The position numbers were made by a program, and so were the translations under genes. The notes beneath the pieces are model-generated. The model saw only the letters and a program-made list of their open reading frames with translations. It searched no databases and was not told the DNA's origin. From Rhodopirellula sp. (lineage in GTDB: Bacteria; Planctomycetota; Planctomycetia; Pirellulales; Thermoguttaceae), in contig JAAYEH010000137.1 in the NCBI GenBank assembly GCA_012728855.1, positions 1 to 64,000 of the forward strand: DNA of 64,000 bases, read 5' to 3'. Positions 1 to 10,291 of this stretch are shown piece by piece; positions within the stretch are counted from its first letter, which is position 1; every line of letters starts with the position of its first letter.

Positions 1-156
1 AGCCCAACCCTATCTCCCCTCGGCCGCTACCACCGCCCCGCTCACCAACCGTCACTCCTCCCCGCGCTGTGAGCCGATGGAACAGTCTATCTGAGCACCA
101 GCGGCCGCTTTATCTGAGCCCCAACGCCTCGTTCTCCACGATCCGCATTTCCAGTA

Positions 157-330
157 GATTAGCGAGGATTATTGAAGATTAGTGTTCTTTTTCTCTTCGT
201 CCTATCGTGCCGGTGCGAAGGCGCGGATCAACTTCCGGCGAAAAGGGCGACTCGTATGCAAACGCTATATCTTCTCCGATTTGCATGAAGAATCGACGGG
301 AACACTAATCCGCGCTAATCGACGCTAATC
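157..330. repeat. Imperfect long inverted repeat with 31-bp arms
   Basis: The left arm (157-187) begins GATTAGCG and ends GATTAGTGTTC. The right arm (300-330), read on the minus strand, matches it at 25 of 31 positions. About 112 bp separate the arms. Each arm is built from repeated GATTAG-like words, so this may be a small non-autonomous element or a degenerate simple repeat. No gene lies inside. Confidence 0.6.
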
Positions 331-352
331 CAAACAGGCCTGCCGACGAATC

Positions 353-380
353 GACCAGTCCCCGGCCGCGCCGTGAACGG
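353..380. repeat. Solo arm of a palindromic element (PE family)
   Basis: These 28 bases, beginning GACCAGTCCCCGG and ending CCGTGAACGG, match the right arm of the complete element at 17398-17520 (positions 17489-17516) at 27 of 28 positions. No matching left arm is present upstream, so this is a truncated or decayed copy. Confidence 0.65.
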
Positions 381-688
381 TCAGCGTTTTCTTAGCTCCC
401 GAGCATCGCTCCACCAACACAAGGTCGGCGGTCGAATGTACGGTGCTGTCCTGCACTGCTGCCGCGTCCATCTCATCCGCGGGTTCCCCCTCTGGCTCAC
501 GTCCTGACCTTGCGATAAATTCTCCAACTTTTTTCCACCGTCAGCGGTCCGAATCCGGTTTATGAAGGTGGAGAACAAAGCCCGCCTGGAACGTCGCAGT
601 GATTCGCCGTTCCCGGCGTGCGGGCCGGCCATGTATTCCGCGTTGGAAACCCTTGGTGACAAACGCCTTCTGAAAATGGGAGAAAGCC

Positions 689-1675
689 ATGCGCCAGCAA
701 TGTCATGTCTCGTCGGTTCGTGCCCGATCGCGCGGAGGAGAGTTCCGCGCTTTCACCCTCATCGAGCTGCTCGTCGTGATCGGGATCATCGGCGTGTTGA
801 TGGGGATGCTGCTGCCGGCGGTCCAGGGCTCTCGCGAGTCGGCTCGCCGCACGCAATGCATGAACAATCTCAAGAACATCTCTCTGGCGGCGCACGAATT
901 CCACGACAGCTTCAAGCAGTTTCCGCCCGGCTTCCTGGGACCAACGCCGACACCCAACAGCCAGAATCTCCAACAAGGGCAGCATGTCGGCTCGATGGTC
1001 TTCCTGTTGCCGTATCTGGAACAAGGAAACCTTCACCGCCCGATCGACTCGAAGGTCGCCGACTACGACAACATTTCCCTTTACGACCTGAAGAAGGAGG
1101 GAACGCCCTGGTGGAACCGGACGCAAGCATGGGAGACGGCGCATGAGAGCGTCGCCGTGCTGCGATGTCCGGATGACACATCCACACGGGCCAACCACGG
1201 CATGGGGGCCAGCCTTGTGACCCAGATGAACGACGGATGCATCAACGTCACGATCCTCTGGTTTTGCAGCCGGCCCGCCGATCTCGGCCGGACTAACTAT
1301 CTCGGCGTCGCCGGGGCGGTCGGTGTCGTGGGATGCCCGACCTGGGACAATCACGAGGGAATCTTCACCAATCGCTCCAAGAGCAGCTTCGCGTCGATCC
1401 GCGACGGCGCCAGCAACACCCTCATGTTTGGTGAAGCCGTCGGCGGAACGCCCCAGCCGGAGTTCTTCTACTCCTGGATGGGCGTGGGCGCGATGCCCAC
1501 CGCCTTTGGCTTCGGCCAAGGCAAGTGGTGGCAGTTCGACAGTTGCCATCCCGGCGTCGTGCAGTTTGCCGTCGCCGACGGATCGGCAACCGCTGTTTCC
1601 AAGCACATCGACAAGAACGTGCTCGTCGCGTTGTCCGGAATGCGTGAGGGAACGCAGAGCGCCGCTCCGCATTGA
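689..1675 (+). CDS. DUF1559 family type II/IV pseudopilin-like protein
   Basis: 328 residues. After a basic N-terminus comes a type III signal helix (AFTLIELLVVIGIIGVL, about residues 21-37) of the kind processed by prepilin peptidase, leaving a membrane-anchored protein with a large exported domain. The DUF1559 signature H-X9-DG is present near the C-terminus (H287, DG 297-298). DUF1559 proteins are very abundant in planctomycetes; their role is poorly defined but presumed to be in pseudopilus-like or surface structures. The ribosome site GGAGAAAG precedes the ATG. The two small genes that follow run in the same direction and may be co-transcribed. Confidence 0.93.
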   Translation: MRQQCHVSSVRARSRGGEFRAFTLIELLVVIGIIGVLMGMLLPAVQGSRESARRTQCMNNLKNISLAAHEFHDSFKQFPPGFLGPTPTPNSQNLQQGQHVGSMVFLLPYLEQGNLHRPIDSKVADYDNISLYDLKKEGTPWWNRTQAWETAHESVAVLRCPDDTSTRANHGMGASLVTQMNDGCINVTILWFCSRPADLGRTNYLGVAGAVGVVGCPTWDNHEGIFTNRSKSSFASIRDGASNTLMFGEAVGGTPQPEFFYSWMGVGAMPTAFGFGQGKWWQFDSCHPGVVQFAVADGSATAVSKHIDKNVLVALSGMREGTQSAAPH

Positions 1676-1739
1676 ACGCCCGGCCGAAAACAGAAGCCGC
1701 CGTCGCCGACTCGAACCACCTCAACAAGGAACCCTTGCC

Positions 1740-2075
1740 ATGCGTACGCTCGCCCTTGCTCTGGCCGCCGCAATCTCCGCATCCTTCGTGCCCACGTATG
1801 GCGATGCCGCCGGGCCGCATGTTGCAAACGAGCCTTCGGAAGCATCGCCGCTCGGCACGCTGGAGAGCCCCATGATTGTCGTTGATCCCCAGCCTTCCGC
1901 GGTTCGTGTCGATCCCGTCCTGATCGACCTCGATCACGTCCAATGGCGCGAGCCTCCGTCGGCCGCCGCACTCGAGAGCCGGGCTCCGCTGCTGGTGACC
2001 GGGGCAGCATTGTGGCTCTCTTTATTGGCAGGATGCTTTTACTGGTGGAAACGAAATATCGTTCACGTGCAATAG
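1740..2075 (+). CDS. Small exported protein with one C-terminal membrane segment
   Basis: 111 residues, family not recognised. It has a Sec-type signal peptide (about 1-23), a proline-rich middle and a single hydrophobic segment at about 83-103 (LLVTGAALWLSLLAGCFYWW) followed by a short basic tail. A good ribosome site (AAGGA) lies before the ATG at 1740. It starts 64 bases after the pseudopilin gene, on the same strand, so it may be an accessory protein of that locus. Confidence 0.7.
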   Translation: MRTLALALAAAISASFVPTYGDAAGPHVANEPSEASPLGTLESPMIVVDPQPSAVRVDPVLIDLDHVQWREPPSAAALESRAPLLVTGAALWLSLLAGCFYWWKRNIVHVQ

Positions 2076-2138
2076 CGGATACGACGGCAGCCCGCGGCCC
2101 GTCGTTGTGCAAACACCCTTGTCGGAGCGTTCGAAGCC

Positions 2139-2753
2139 ATGACTACCGTCACCCACCATGAGTCGATGTTGGAATCCACAATGGAGAGTCTTTGCCCCGA
2201 TCACGAGCATCGGAAGACGCCGGCAATTCTCATGAACATCCGCTGTACCGATTGCGGCGCCATTGTGCCCCTGCAAGATGCGAAGATTCTCGAACATGCC
2301 ACCTGCCGCATTTGCGGCAAACGGATCGCTGTGTCGCGACTGCCTGAAGAACCGTCCCCCTTGAGAATCTTCGTCGATCTGGCCTGCCCGGGCTGCAACG
2401 CGCGCATTCGCGTTACACCGATACTGGCTGGAAAACGCGTGTTCTGCACAACGTGTCGAGCGGCGTTGGCAATCTCTGCCGAACCCCTGGGGGTACGGCT
2501 TTCGGATACCGGCGGCGCGCCGCGCGGCCCGAAAGCTCTTTCTCCGCGCGAAGCGGCGGTTTTCCTGCGCGACGCGAAAGTCAACGCCGCAATCCACCGT
2601 GTGGTCGAGGAAGCCCAACGACCGCGCCTGCGGCTGGCCGAACTAGGCGAAGTGTCCCCTACCCACCATTTCTACGACCCGGCGCCGCCTTGGCTTTGGC
2701 CTTCGATCGTCGCCGGCCTGGGAACTCTCGTGTTCGCCATACTTCTCGGATAA
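2139..2753 (+). CDS. Double zinc-ribbon protein with C-terminal membrane anchor
   Basis: 204 residues. Four CxxC pairs (C36/C39, C56/C59, C83/C86, C103/C106) form two probable zinc ribbons in tandem. The C-terminal 22 residues form one hydrophobic helix (PPWLWPSIVAGLGTLVFAIL). The ribbons are therefore likely cytoplasmic and tethered to the membrane. Such ribbons are common in planctomycetal proteins of unknown role. The ribosome site before the ATG at 2139 is weak, and internal ATGs at about 2158 or 2181 are alternatives; both keep all cysteines. Confidence 0.75.
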   Translation: MTTVTHHESMLESTMESLCPDHEHRKTPAILMNIRCTDCGAIVPLQDAKILEHATCRICGKRIAVSRLPEEPSPLRIFVDLACPGCNARIRVTPILAGKRVFCTTCRAALAISAEPLGVRLSDTGGAPRGPKALSPREAAVFLRDAKVNAAIHRVVEEAQRPRLRLAELGEVSPTHHFYDPAPPWLWPSIVAGLGTLVFAILLG

Positions 2754-3141
2754 TCGCTTCAGCCGCCCCCGAAACCGCAGATGCTTAGCCTTCTCGCAAA
2801 TGCAGGACCGAGTACCACCAGGGTCTCGGACCGACAAGGCAACGGTAGTATCCTTCGGCCTCTTCATGCCGGACGATCTGCGTCGCCGGCGAGCAGCCAC
2901 TGAGTCAATCATCTGCAACGACCTTTAGATCCTCTTCAATGACCGCCGTGTCAACGGGTTGAATTTGCGTAACGCTCGGCTCTCATCGTAAACGATCAGA
3001 ACCGACAGCGGTACTTGCGTCTCGCGCCGGTCGAAGTTAATCTCGCCAGAGCGGTATGCGAATCGCGCATAGCCGAGGCAACGCACAGTATACCCAACAA
3101 GGCATCTAGATGCCCCACCCATTGCAAGGAGAGAACTCGTC
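2754..3141. other. Intergenic region
   Basis: 388 bases with no supported gene. A minus-strand open frame at 2925-3155 overlaps the start of the next gene and has no ribosome site or recognisable family. The strong ribosome site AAGGAGAG of the following oxidoreductase gene lies at the right end. Confidence 0.5.
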
Positions 3142-4530
3142 ATGAGCGAAAGCAACTTTGGCAGAACATCCCGTCGTGATTTTCTGAAGACCGGCGGCCG
3201 AATTGCCGTGGCGTCGGCGGTGGCCGGCGCCGCGATTCCCCGCGTTCATGCCGGGGAAGAAAACACCATCCAGGTAGCTCTGGTTGGCTGCGGCGGTCGC
3301 GGCACGGGCGCGGCAGCCAATGCGATGGCGGTGAAGCAGTGCCCGTTGAAGTTGGTGGCCATGGCCGACGTGTTCGAGAATCGTCTCACCGGCAGTTTCC
3401 AGAACTTGAACAAGAACTTCGCCGAGCAGATGGATGTGCCGGAGGACCGCCGGTTCGTTGGTTTCGACAGTTACCAGAAGGCGATGGATTGTCTCAAGCC
3501 GGGCGACATCGCCATTTTCGCCTCGCCGCTGGCTTTCCGCTGGGTGCATTTCGCCTATGCCATCCAGAAGGGGCTGCACGTCTTCATGGAAAAGCCGCTG
3601 ACGGCCGACGGCCCGACGTCTCGGCGGATGATTCAACTGGCTGCGGAGTCGGAAGCGAAGAACCTCAAGGTGGGGGTTGGGCTGATGTCCCGTCACAGCC
3701 GGGCGCTGCAGGAGTTGCACGACCGCATCCAGAACGGCGAGATCGGTGATATCGTGGCGATGCGGGCCTACCGGATGACGGGGCCGGTGGGATCGGCGTT
3801 CTCGGAAAAGTGGCCCGGCGAGCCGAGTGAATTGCTCTGGCAGATCCAACGTTTCCACAGCTTCCTCTGGGCAAGCGGCGGCTGTTTCAACGACTTCTAC
3901 ATTCACGTCATCGATCATTGCTGTTGGATGAAAGACGCCTGGCCGGTCAAGGCACAGGCGTTGGGCGGACGGCACTATCGCCTCAGTCCGGACGGCAAGC
4001 CGTGCGTCGATCAGAATTTCGACGCGTATTCGGTGGAATATACGTACCCCGACGGCGCCAAGCTGATCATGGACGGCCGCTGCATGGCAGGCTGCACTCA
4101 GATCTACTCCAGCTACGCACACGGTACGAAGGGCTCGGCGATTGTCTCCAAGGCCGGCGACTGCGGACTGCCTTCGAGCACCTACAGGGGGCAGAGCCCG
4201 GAATCAGCCGATTTGATTTGGCAGTCGGACGTGCCTGCCGACCAACGTAATCCCTATCAGAACGAATGGGACGACCTGGTCGATGCCATTCGCAACGATA
4301 AGCCCTTCAACGAGGCGAAACGCGGCGTCGAAGCAAGTCTCGTCAGTTCCCTGGGCCGCAAGGCGGCTCACACGGGGCTGGAAATCACCTACGACGAGAT
4401 GCTCAACTCTGAGGAGGAGTATGCCCCGGGGGCCGACAAGTTCACGATGGATTCGCCGGCGCCGCTGAAGGCCGACGCGGAAGGGAAGTACCCGATCCCC
4501 ATGCCCGGGCTGAAGAAGACGGAATACTGA
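3142..4530 (+). CDS. Tat-exported Gfo/Idh/MocA family oxidoreductase
   Basis: 462 residues. The N-terminus carries a twin-arginine signal (SRRDFLK, residues 10-16) followed by a hydrophobic Ala-rich stretch, so the folded protein is probably exported. The NAD(P)-binding Rossmann motif VALVGCGGRGTGAA is at about 47-60, and the conserved EKP of the family appears in HVFMEKPLT. The family acts on sugars, inositols and related polyols; planctomycetes hold many exported paralogues whose substrates are mostly unknown. It is monocistronic, with a convergent neighbour and a hairpin just downstream. Confidence 0.92.
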   Translation: MSESNFGRTSRRDFLKTGGRIAVASAVAGAAIPRVHAGEENTIQVALVGCGGRGTGAAANAMAVKQCPLKLVAMADVFENRLTGSFQNLNKNFAEQMDVPEDRRFVGFDSYQKAMDCLKPGDIAIFASPLAFRWVHFAYAIQKGLHVFMEKPLTADGPTSRRMIQLAAESEAKNLKVGVGLMSRHSRALQELHDRIQNGEIGDIVAMRAYRMTGPVGSAFSEKWPGEPSELLWQIQRFHSFLWASGGCFNDFYIHVIDHCCWMKDAWPVKAQALGGRHYRLSPDGKPCVDQNFDAYSVEYTYPDGAKLIMDGRCMAGCTQIYSSYAHGTKGSAIVSKAGDCGLPSSTYRGQSPESADLIWQSDVPADQRNPYQNEWDDLVDAIRNDKPFNEAKRGVEASLVSSLGRKAAHTGLEITYDEMLNSEEEYAPGADKFTMDSPAPLKADAEGKYPIPMPGLKKTEY

Positions 4531-4565
4531 GTCGTTGTGACGAACGATCGGCAGGCAAGCGTTTT

Positions 4566-4598
4566 GGCAGCCCGGCTGCAGCGAGCAGCCGGGCTGCC
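4566..4598. terminator. Perfect 14-bp stem hairpin between convergent genes
   Basis: GGCAGCCCGGCTGC (4566-4579), a five-base loop, then its exact complement (4585-4598). It sits 35 bases after the oxidoreductase stop and 65 bases from the end of the convergent sulfur-carrier gene. Neither side has a U-tract, so it may be a bidirectional transcript-end stabiliser rather than a classical intrinsic terminator. Confidence 0.5.
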
Positions 4599-4663
4599 GG
4601 TTCATGTACGCCGGAGGGGCCAGCCTCACGGTTATGCAGAGTCAGGCTGGAAAACGCGACACC

Positions 4664-4924
4664 CTACCCGCCCGCGACGGGCGCTATGAGCAACAACTCG
4701 TCGCCGTCTTGGAGTTCCCGCGACGGATGGCGTGCGATGGTTCCCAGATGCACGCCGGAGACCGCCAACAGGCAACTGCCGGGCAGACGTTGGCCATCGG
4801 GCAGCCCGCTTTCCAGAACGCGAATCGCCTCATCGACCGTCGTGGAGTCGCTCAGCGCGATTTGTTCGGGCAAGGAACTGCCCCAGTGGTAATTCCGCCC
4901 GGAAAAGACAACTCGCACGTTCAT
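4664..4924 (-). CDS. MoaD/ThiS-like sulfur carrier protein
   Basis: 86 residues with a beta-grasp pattern and the diagnostic C-terminal Gly-Gly (APVAGG). This terminus is normally adenylated and thiocarboxylated by an E1-like enzyme, and such an enzyme is encoded immediately upstream (4929-5708; stop and start are 4 bases apart). The final part (DGDELLLIAPVAGG) matches the carrier-protein pattern, where the tail follows the last strand. Whether it feeds molybdopterin, thiamine, cysteine or another sulfur product cannot be told: no moa, thi or cys gene is nearby. Confidence 0.87.
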   Translation of the reverse strand: MNVRVVFSGRNYHWGSSLPEQIALSDSTTVDEAIRVLESGLPDGQRLPGSCLLAVSGVHLGTIARHPSRELQDGDELLLIAPVAGG

Positions 4925-4928
4925 CCGC

Positions 4929-5708
4929 TCACCCCCTCAATGTCTCTCTCGGATGCCGGACTCCGACATTGCCACAGCAAGGGCATTTCGGGTTTCGCTC
5001 CAGCGTAATCGAGGACGACCTGCCTTGGTAGCCATCGATCATCCACAGATGGCCGTACAGCGGTTTTCCCACGCCGGAGAGGATCTTGATCGTTTCCAAG
5101 GCGGCCAGCGATCCGATGGCTGAGGAGATGGCGCCGAGCACGGGAAACAACTCTTCAAACGGCGGATCCTCGGGGTAGACGCACCGCAGGCAGGCAGTTC
5201 GCCCCGGAGCGACGACGATGAGGGTGCCCGACATTCCCCATTGTGCAGCGTCTACCAGCGGTATTACCGCGTCCACGGCGGCGCGGTTCAGTCGCAGTCG
5301 CTCCTGGAACGTCGGAGGACACGAGACGATGACGTCCACGGTGGCGGCCAACTGCCGCGACTGCTCGTCGTCGGGTTCGTGGTCGATCGCCTCCACCTCG
5401 ACATGCCGGTTCATGGACCGTAGATAGTCGGCAAACTGAGGGGCGCGGGGCTTTTCCAACGCCTGCTCACAACCGAGGACTTGGCGATTGAGATCGGGAG
5501 AAATCAGCTTACCGCCGTGGGCGATGACAACCCGGCCCACGCCCGCCATCACCAAAGCCAAAGCAGCCGGACCGCCCATCCCGCCGGCACGCGTCACCAG
5601 CACCGAGGACTGCTTCAGACGGCGTTGCCCTTCCGGCGTCAGCACTCCCGGCCCAATCTGCCGGGCGTAGCGCTGGCATTCGTCCTGGGAGAGATTGTCT
5701 AGGTTCAA
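4929..5708 (-). CDS. ThiF/MoeB-type E1-like adenylyltransferase
   Basis: 259 residues, close to MoeB length. Visible features are the glycine-rich nucleotide loop (RAGGMGGPAALAL), the arginine motif in SPDLNRQVLG, and two CxxC pairs for structural zinc (CLRC and CPCC). The usual D-N-F-x-x-R segment is replaced by PPTFQERLRLN. The start is TTG, supported by AGGAG six bases upstream. It should activate the C-terminal glycine of the carrier encoded 4 bases downstream, so the pair is probably one sulfur-transfer module. There is no rhodanese domain in the protein, so the sulfur donor must be encoded elsewhere. Confidence 0.87.
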   Translation of the reverse strand: MNLDNLSQDECQRYARQIGPGVLTPEGQRRLKQSSVLVTRAGGMGGPAALALVMAGVGRVVIAHGGKLISPDLNRQVLGCEQALEKPRAPQFADYLRSMNRHVEVEAIDHEPDDEQSRQLAATVDVIVSCPPTFQERLRLNRAAVDAVIPLVDAAQWGMSGTLIVVAPGRTACLRCVYPEDPPFEELFPVLGAISSAIGSLAALETIKILSGVGKPLYGHLWMIDGYQGRSSSITLERNPKCPCCGNVGVRHPRETLRG

Positions 5709-5978
5709 GGTTTTCTCCTAACCGGGTCTCTTCCTTGCGCCGATCAGCTCGGCTGCTACCATCGTGTGGCGAGAGGGCTTTACGAACCGCTCGTGGTCGG
5801 CAGCCGGGCCGAATTGCTGCCTTTGCACCGTCCCAGTGTACGCGATCGGCCGTCGTGAGTTGACCCTCTGGGGAGGAATGCGCTATGATGATTGAAGAAG
5901 CGACCGGAGGACCAGCCGATGTCACGCACGCCTGTTGGGTCGCTGGGCAGGACAACCAGACAAGTTTGAGGGGCGTGA

Positions 5979-7172
5979 ATGTTTACCCGCGATCGTTTCG
6001 TCAACCACTGGGTAAAATGCCAGAAATCCGGGCAGCCCAACGGCTACCCCTCGTGTTTGTGTCACGCTGGCCCGCTGCTCTGTGGTGGCCCTCGGGCGAC
6101 TTCCGTTCTTGGCGGGTGGTTGTGCTTCTTTATCGCGGCGTTTGTTGCGATGCTGGATAGCCCTGCGGCTGGGTCCGATAGAGCCCCGGCCGAGTCGCCT
6201 CTCCAGTCCAGCGGACTACGCAGGCTCAGCAACAGTTTTGCTCTGCCGGAAGAGGCTGAATTCAGCAAACAGGTGCGCGAAGCGGATTCGATCAAGCGGG
6301 AGCTTTTCGATGCCCAGAAACGCGCGGAGGAATTGAAGAAGAAGGTCGAAGACAAGCGGAAACTGATGCTCGGCTATTTGCACCAGCGACGAGAACTCCG
6401 CGCGCAGTTGACCGGCGCCAAGACGGTGGAAACGCACAACCGCATCGTGCTGACGATCAATGAGTTGGGCGACCGGGTTGTGCTGCTGCACGAATCGAAG
6501 CAGGAGGAAGACGCGTTGAAGTCGGCCATGAGCGAGGTGGGCCGATTGACCGAGCAATACATCGAGCACCTCCTCCGAACGCGGAAGCTTCATGACGAGT
6601 TAATTAGTAAGTACGAGAAGTTGGCCGCCGATCCTGCGGTGACCCGGGCGGTTGAACAATACAATTCCGATAGCGAGCGGACGTATTCCCTGGGACCAAG
6701 TGCCAGCTTCCTCAGCAATGGCAGACGCCTGGCGAAATTCGAGGAGTCGGTATTGTCGGATTCGATCCCTTTGCGTCGCGGCGGAGGAGATCTGTGGACG
6801 TTGAACGTAACGTTCAACGGCAAAGAAACAACCGAGATGGCCATCGACACCGGCGCTTCGATTGTCGCCCTGCCGTGGCAGACCGCGGAGAAAGTCGGGC
6901 TGGCGCCGGGGGAAGACGACCAGACGATTCAGTTGCAGATGGCCGACGGCCGCGTGGTCGACGGAAAACTCGTGTTGGCCGAAACAATCCGCGTGGGACG
7001 GTTCACGGTGGAGAACGTGGAATGTGCAATCATGCCGCGGGAAATGTCGGAAGCCGCCCCGCTGCTGGGCCTGAGTTTTTTCAAGCACTTCACCTTCAAG
7101 ATCGATAGCAACGACGGCAAGCTGATGCTGGCCAAAGTCGACGATTCGGGCTCACGCGGCAGTCGAAGGTGA
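5979..7172 (+). CDS. Membrane-anchored retropepsin-like aspartic protease with coiled coil
   Basis: 397 residues. A hydrophobic segment at about 44-60 could act as signal or anchor. A charged coiled-coil region follows (about 90-200). The C-terminal domain holds the single-copy aspartic protease motif DTGAS (D290-T-G) and a GLSFF segment typical of clan AA retropepsin-like proteins, which work as dimers. The coiled coil could drive that dimerisation (inference). A GAGGGG site precedes the ATG. The gene ends one base from the end of the convergent response-regulator gene. Confidence 0.85.
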   Translation: MFTRDRFVNHWVKCQKSGQPNGYPSCLCHAGPLLCGGPRATSVLGGWLCFFIAAFVAMLDSPAAGSDRAPAESPLQSSGLRRLSNSFALPEEAEFSKQVREADSIKRELFDAQKRAEELKKKVEDKRKLMLGYLHQRRELRAQLTGAKTVETHNRIVLTINELGDRVVLLHESKQEEDALKSAMSEVGRLTEQYIEHLLRTRKLHDELISKYEKLAADPAVTRAVEQYNSDSERTYSLGPSASFLSNGRRLAKFEESVLSDSIPLRRGGGDLWTLNVTFNGKETTEMAIDTGASIVALPWQTAEKVGLAPGEDDQTIQLQMADGRVVDGKLVLAETIRVGRFTVENVECAIMPREMSEAAPLLGLSFFKHFTFKIDSNDGKLMLAKVDDSGSRGSRR

Positions 7173-7173
7173 G

Positions 7174-8542
<1,369 letters not shown>

Positions 8543-8562
<20 letters not shown>

Positions 8563-10138
8563 TTTCGTGCTCCTTCTCGACCAGCGGCAGGCGGACTTGG
8601 AATACGGCCCCTTGCCCCGGTCCGGCGCTGAACGCTTGAATCTCCCCCCCGTGGTCCGAAACGATCCGATGGGTGATCGACAATCCCAAGCCGGTCCCCT
8701 GGCCCGTGCGACGGCGCGTGAAAAACGGCTCGAATACATGCTCGAGCACGTCGCGGGTCATGCCGCAGCCGTTATCGGCTACGGCCAGTTCGACAGAACC
8801 GCCGCGGCGTCCGAGGCTGACCCGCACCAGCCCGTCCGGCTCAATGCTGTCCAACGAATTGGTGAGCAGGTTGAGAACCACCTGTTTCATCTCTTGCGGG
8901 TTGACGGAAAGGAGCACCGGTTCCGTTACGTCAAGTTCGATCTTCCTTTTCTGGTACTTGCCGAGATGGCCGACCATTTCGATCACGCCCAGCACCAACT
9001 CGCCGAGGTCCGTGATCTGCCGGCGAACCTGCCCGGTACGGGAGAAGTCGAGTAGTTTCTCCGTGATCTCCTTGCAGCGGAAGGCTTCCGTCTGGATCAT
9101 CCGCAGGTAGTCGCGGATGATTATGTGGTCTTGGTTTTCCACGTCGAGAGCTTCATCAACGCGGCTCTCCAACGACTCCGCACAGAGCGCAATCGACGCC
9201 AGCGGATTGTTGATTTCGTGGGCAACGCCGGCGGCAAGGAAGCCGACGCTGGCCAGTTGTTCGTTGCGGACAACCTGCCTGGTCCGTTCCTCCACCTGCC
9301 GGTCGAGATCGTCGCGAATCAACTGGAACCGCTCGGTCATGTCGTTCATGGCGTCGGCCAGTTCCGACATCTCGTCGTGCGTTTTCAAATGGATCCGGTA
9401 GTTGAAATCACCGGTCGCCACCATCCGCGAACCGCTGATGAGAATCCGCAAGGGGCGGAAGATCCACTGGTAAAAGAGCCGGAGCAGGAGCAAGAAGAGC
9501 AGGCCGGCGATCAGGCTGACGATCCAAGTGCCGACGATGAGCGTGCGATACTTCGCGCGGACTTCGTGGGCGAAACCGCCGATCTTGCTGTGCAGATGAC
9601 TTGGCAGTTCGACCGAGAGGGCTTGGAGCCGCTCCAATTCGGTATCGAGCCGGCCGACCTTGGAGTCGTCGAGCATCCAGTGGATGTCGCGGTCGGCCTC
9701 GTGGACCTGCCGGAGCGTGGCCTCGATCTTGTGCAAAGTCGCCCATTCCGGCTGATTGTCTCCGATCGGCGAGCCATCGCGAACATTGGTCTCCAACTCG
9801 CCGCGGTACTGAGAGAGCGTTTCTTCGACTTCGTTTAACTGCGCGCGGAAATGGTTGCGGGCGACCCACATTCGCAACGGCATTTCTTCCTGCACCGGAA
9901 CAGAAAGTCGCTGGCTGCGGAGACCGCGAAGTTCGCTGAGGATGATCCGCAGCTCGCTCACCTGCCTGCCGAGCTGTACGGCCGGCGGAAGCTCCCTCGC
10001 CCGCCAACTGAGGGTCTTCACCAGGCTACGGTAAGCGTACGTGGTGTACAGCCCACTGCCGGAGAGAACCAGCACCAGCAGCAGCAGCAACGTCAAGCCG
10101 ATGAGAAACTTGACCCGGATCGGCCATTGTGAAAACAA
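8543..10138 (-). CDS. Membrane sensor histidine kinase
   Basis: 531 residues from a TTG start chosen because a consensus AAGGAGG stands six bases upstream. Order: TM1 (about 9-34), a periplasmic helical sensor region, TM2 (about 199-226), HAMP, dimerisation box with phospho-accepting H307 (AAGVAHEINNPLAS), N box (VLNLLTNSLDSI), G1 (ADNGCGM) and G2 (GTGLGLS). This is the NtrB-like arrangement that pairs with NtrC-type regulators, and such a regulator follows with a 20-base overlap. It lies downstream of a periplasmic foldase gene on the same strand, so envelope state is a plausible signal (inference). Confidence 0.94.
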
Positions 10139-10291
10139 AGGCGACCTCCTTGTCGCACATGCGGAGACGATACCACGCCTCGGGCGTAACAGTCTCAGCG
10201 GCCCACGGACTCCTTCCGAGGGCCAAGTCAGCGAAGTGTACCCGCTGGGCCGAGGTTCGGGCAATAGGAAGCCGGGCTTTTTCGGCGATGT

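Larger units (their letters stand above)
1..688. other. Non-coding leader region
   Basis: I find no convincing gene here; the open frames on both strands lack ribosome sites and family-like sequence. The region holds an inverted repeat (157-330) and one arm of a palindromic element (353-380). The last part is the 5' leader of the pseudopilin gene, whose ribosome site GGAGAAAG lies just before the ATG at 689. Confidence 0.6.

Noticed and set aside
2925-3155. Minus-strand open frame of 76 codons before the oxidoreductase gene
   Set aside because: Some stretches look protein-like, but it overlaps the neighbouring start, lacks a ribosome site and matches no family I know.
9125-9838. Long plus-strand open frame opposite the histidine kinase gene
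   Set aside because: It is the GC-rich antisense shadow of a kinase with all its motifs; no ribosome site or family likeness.
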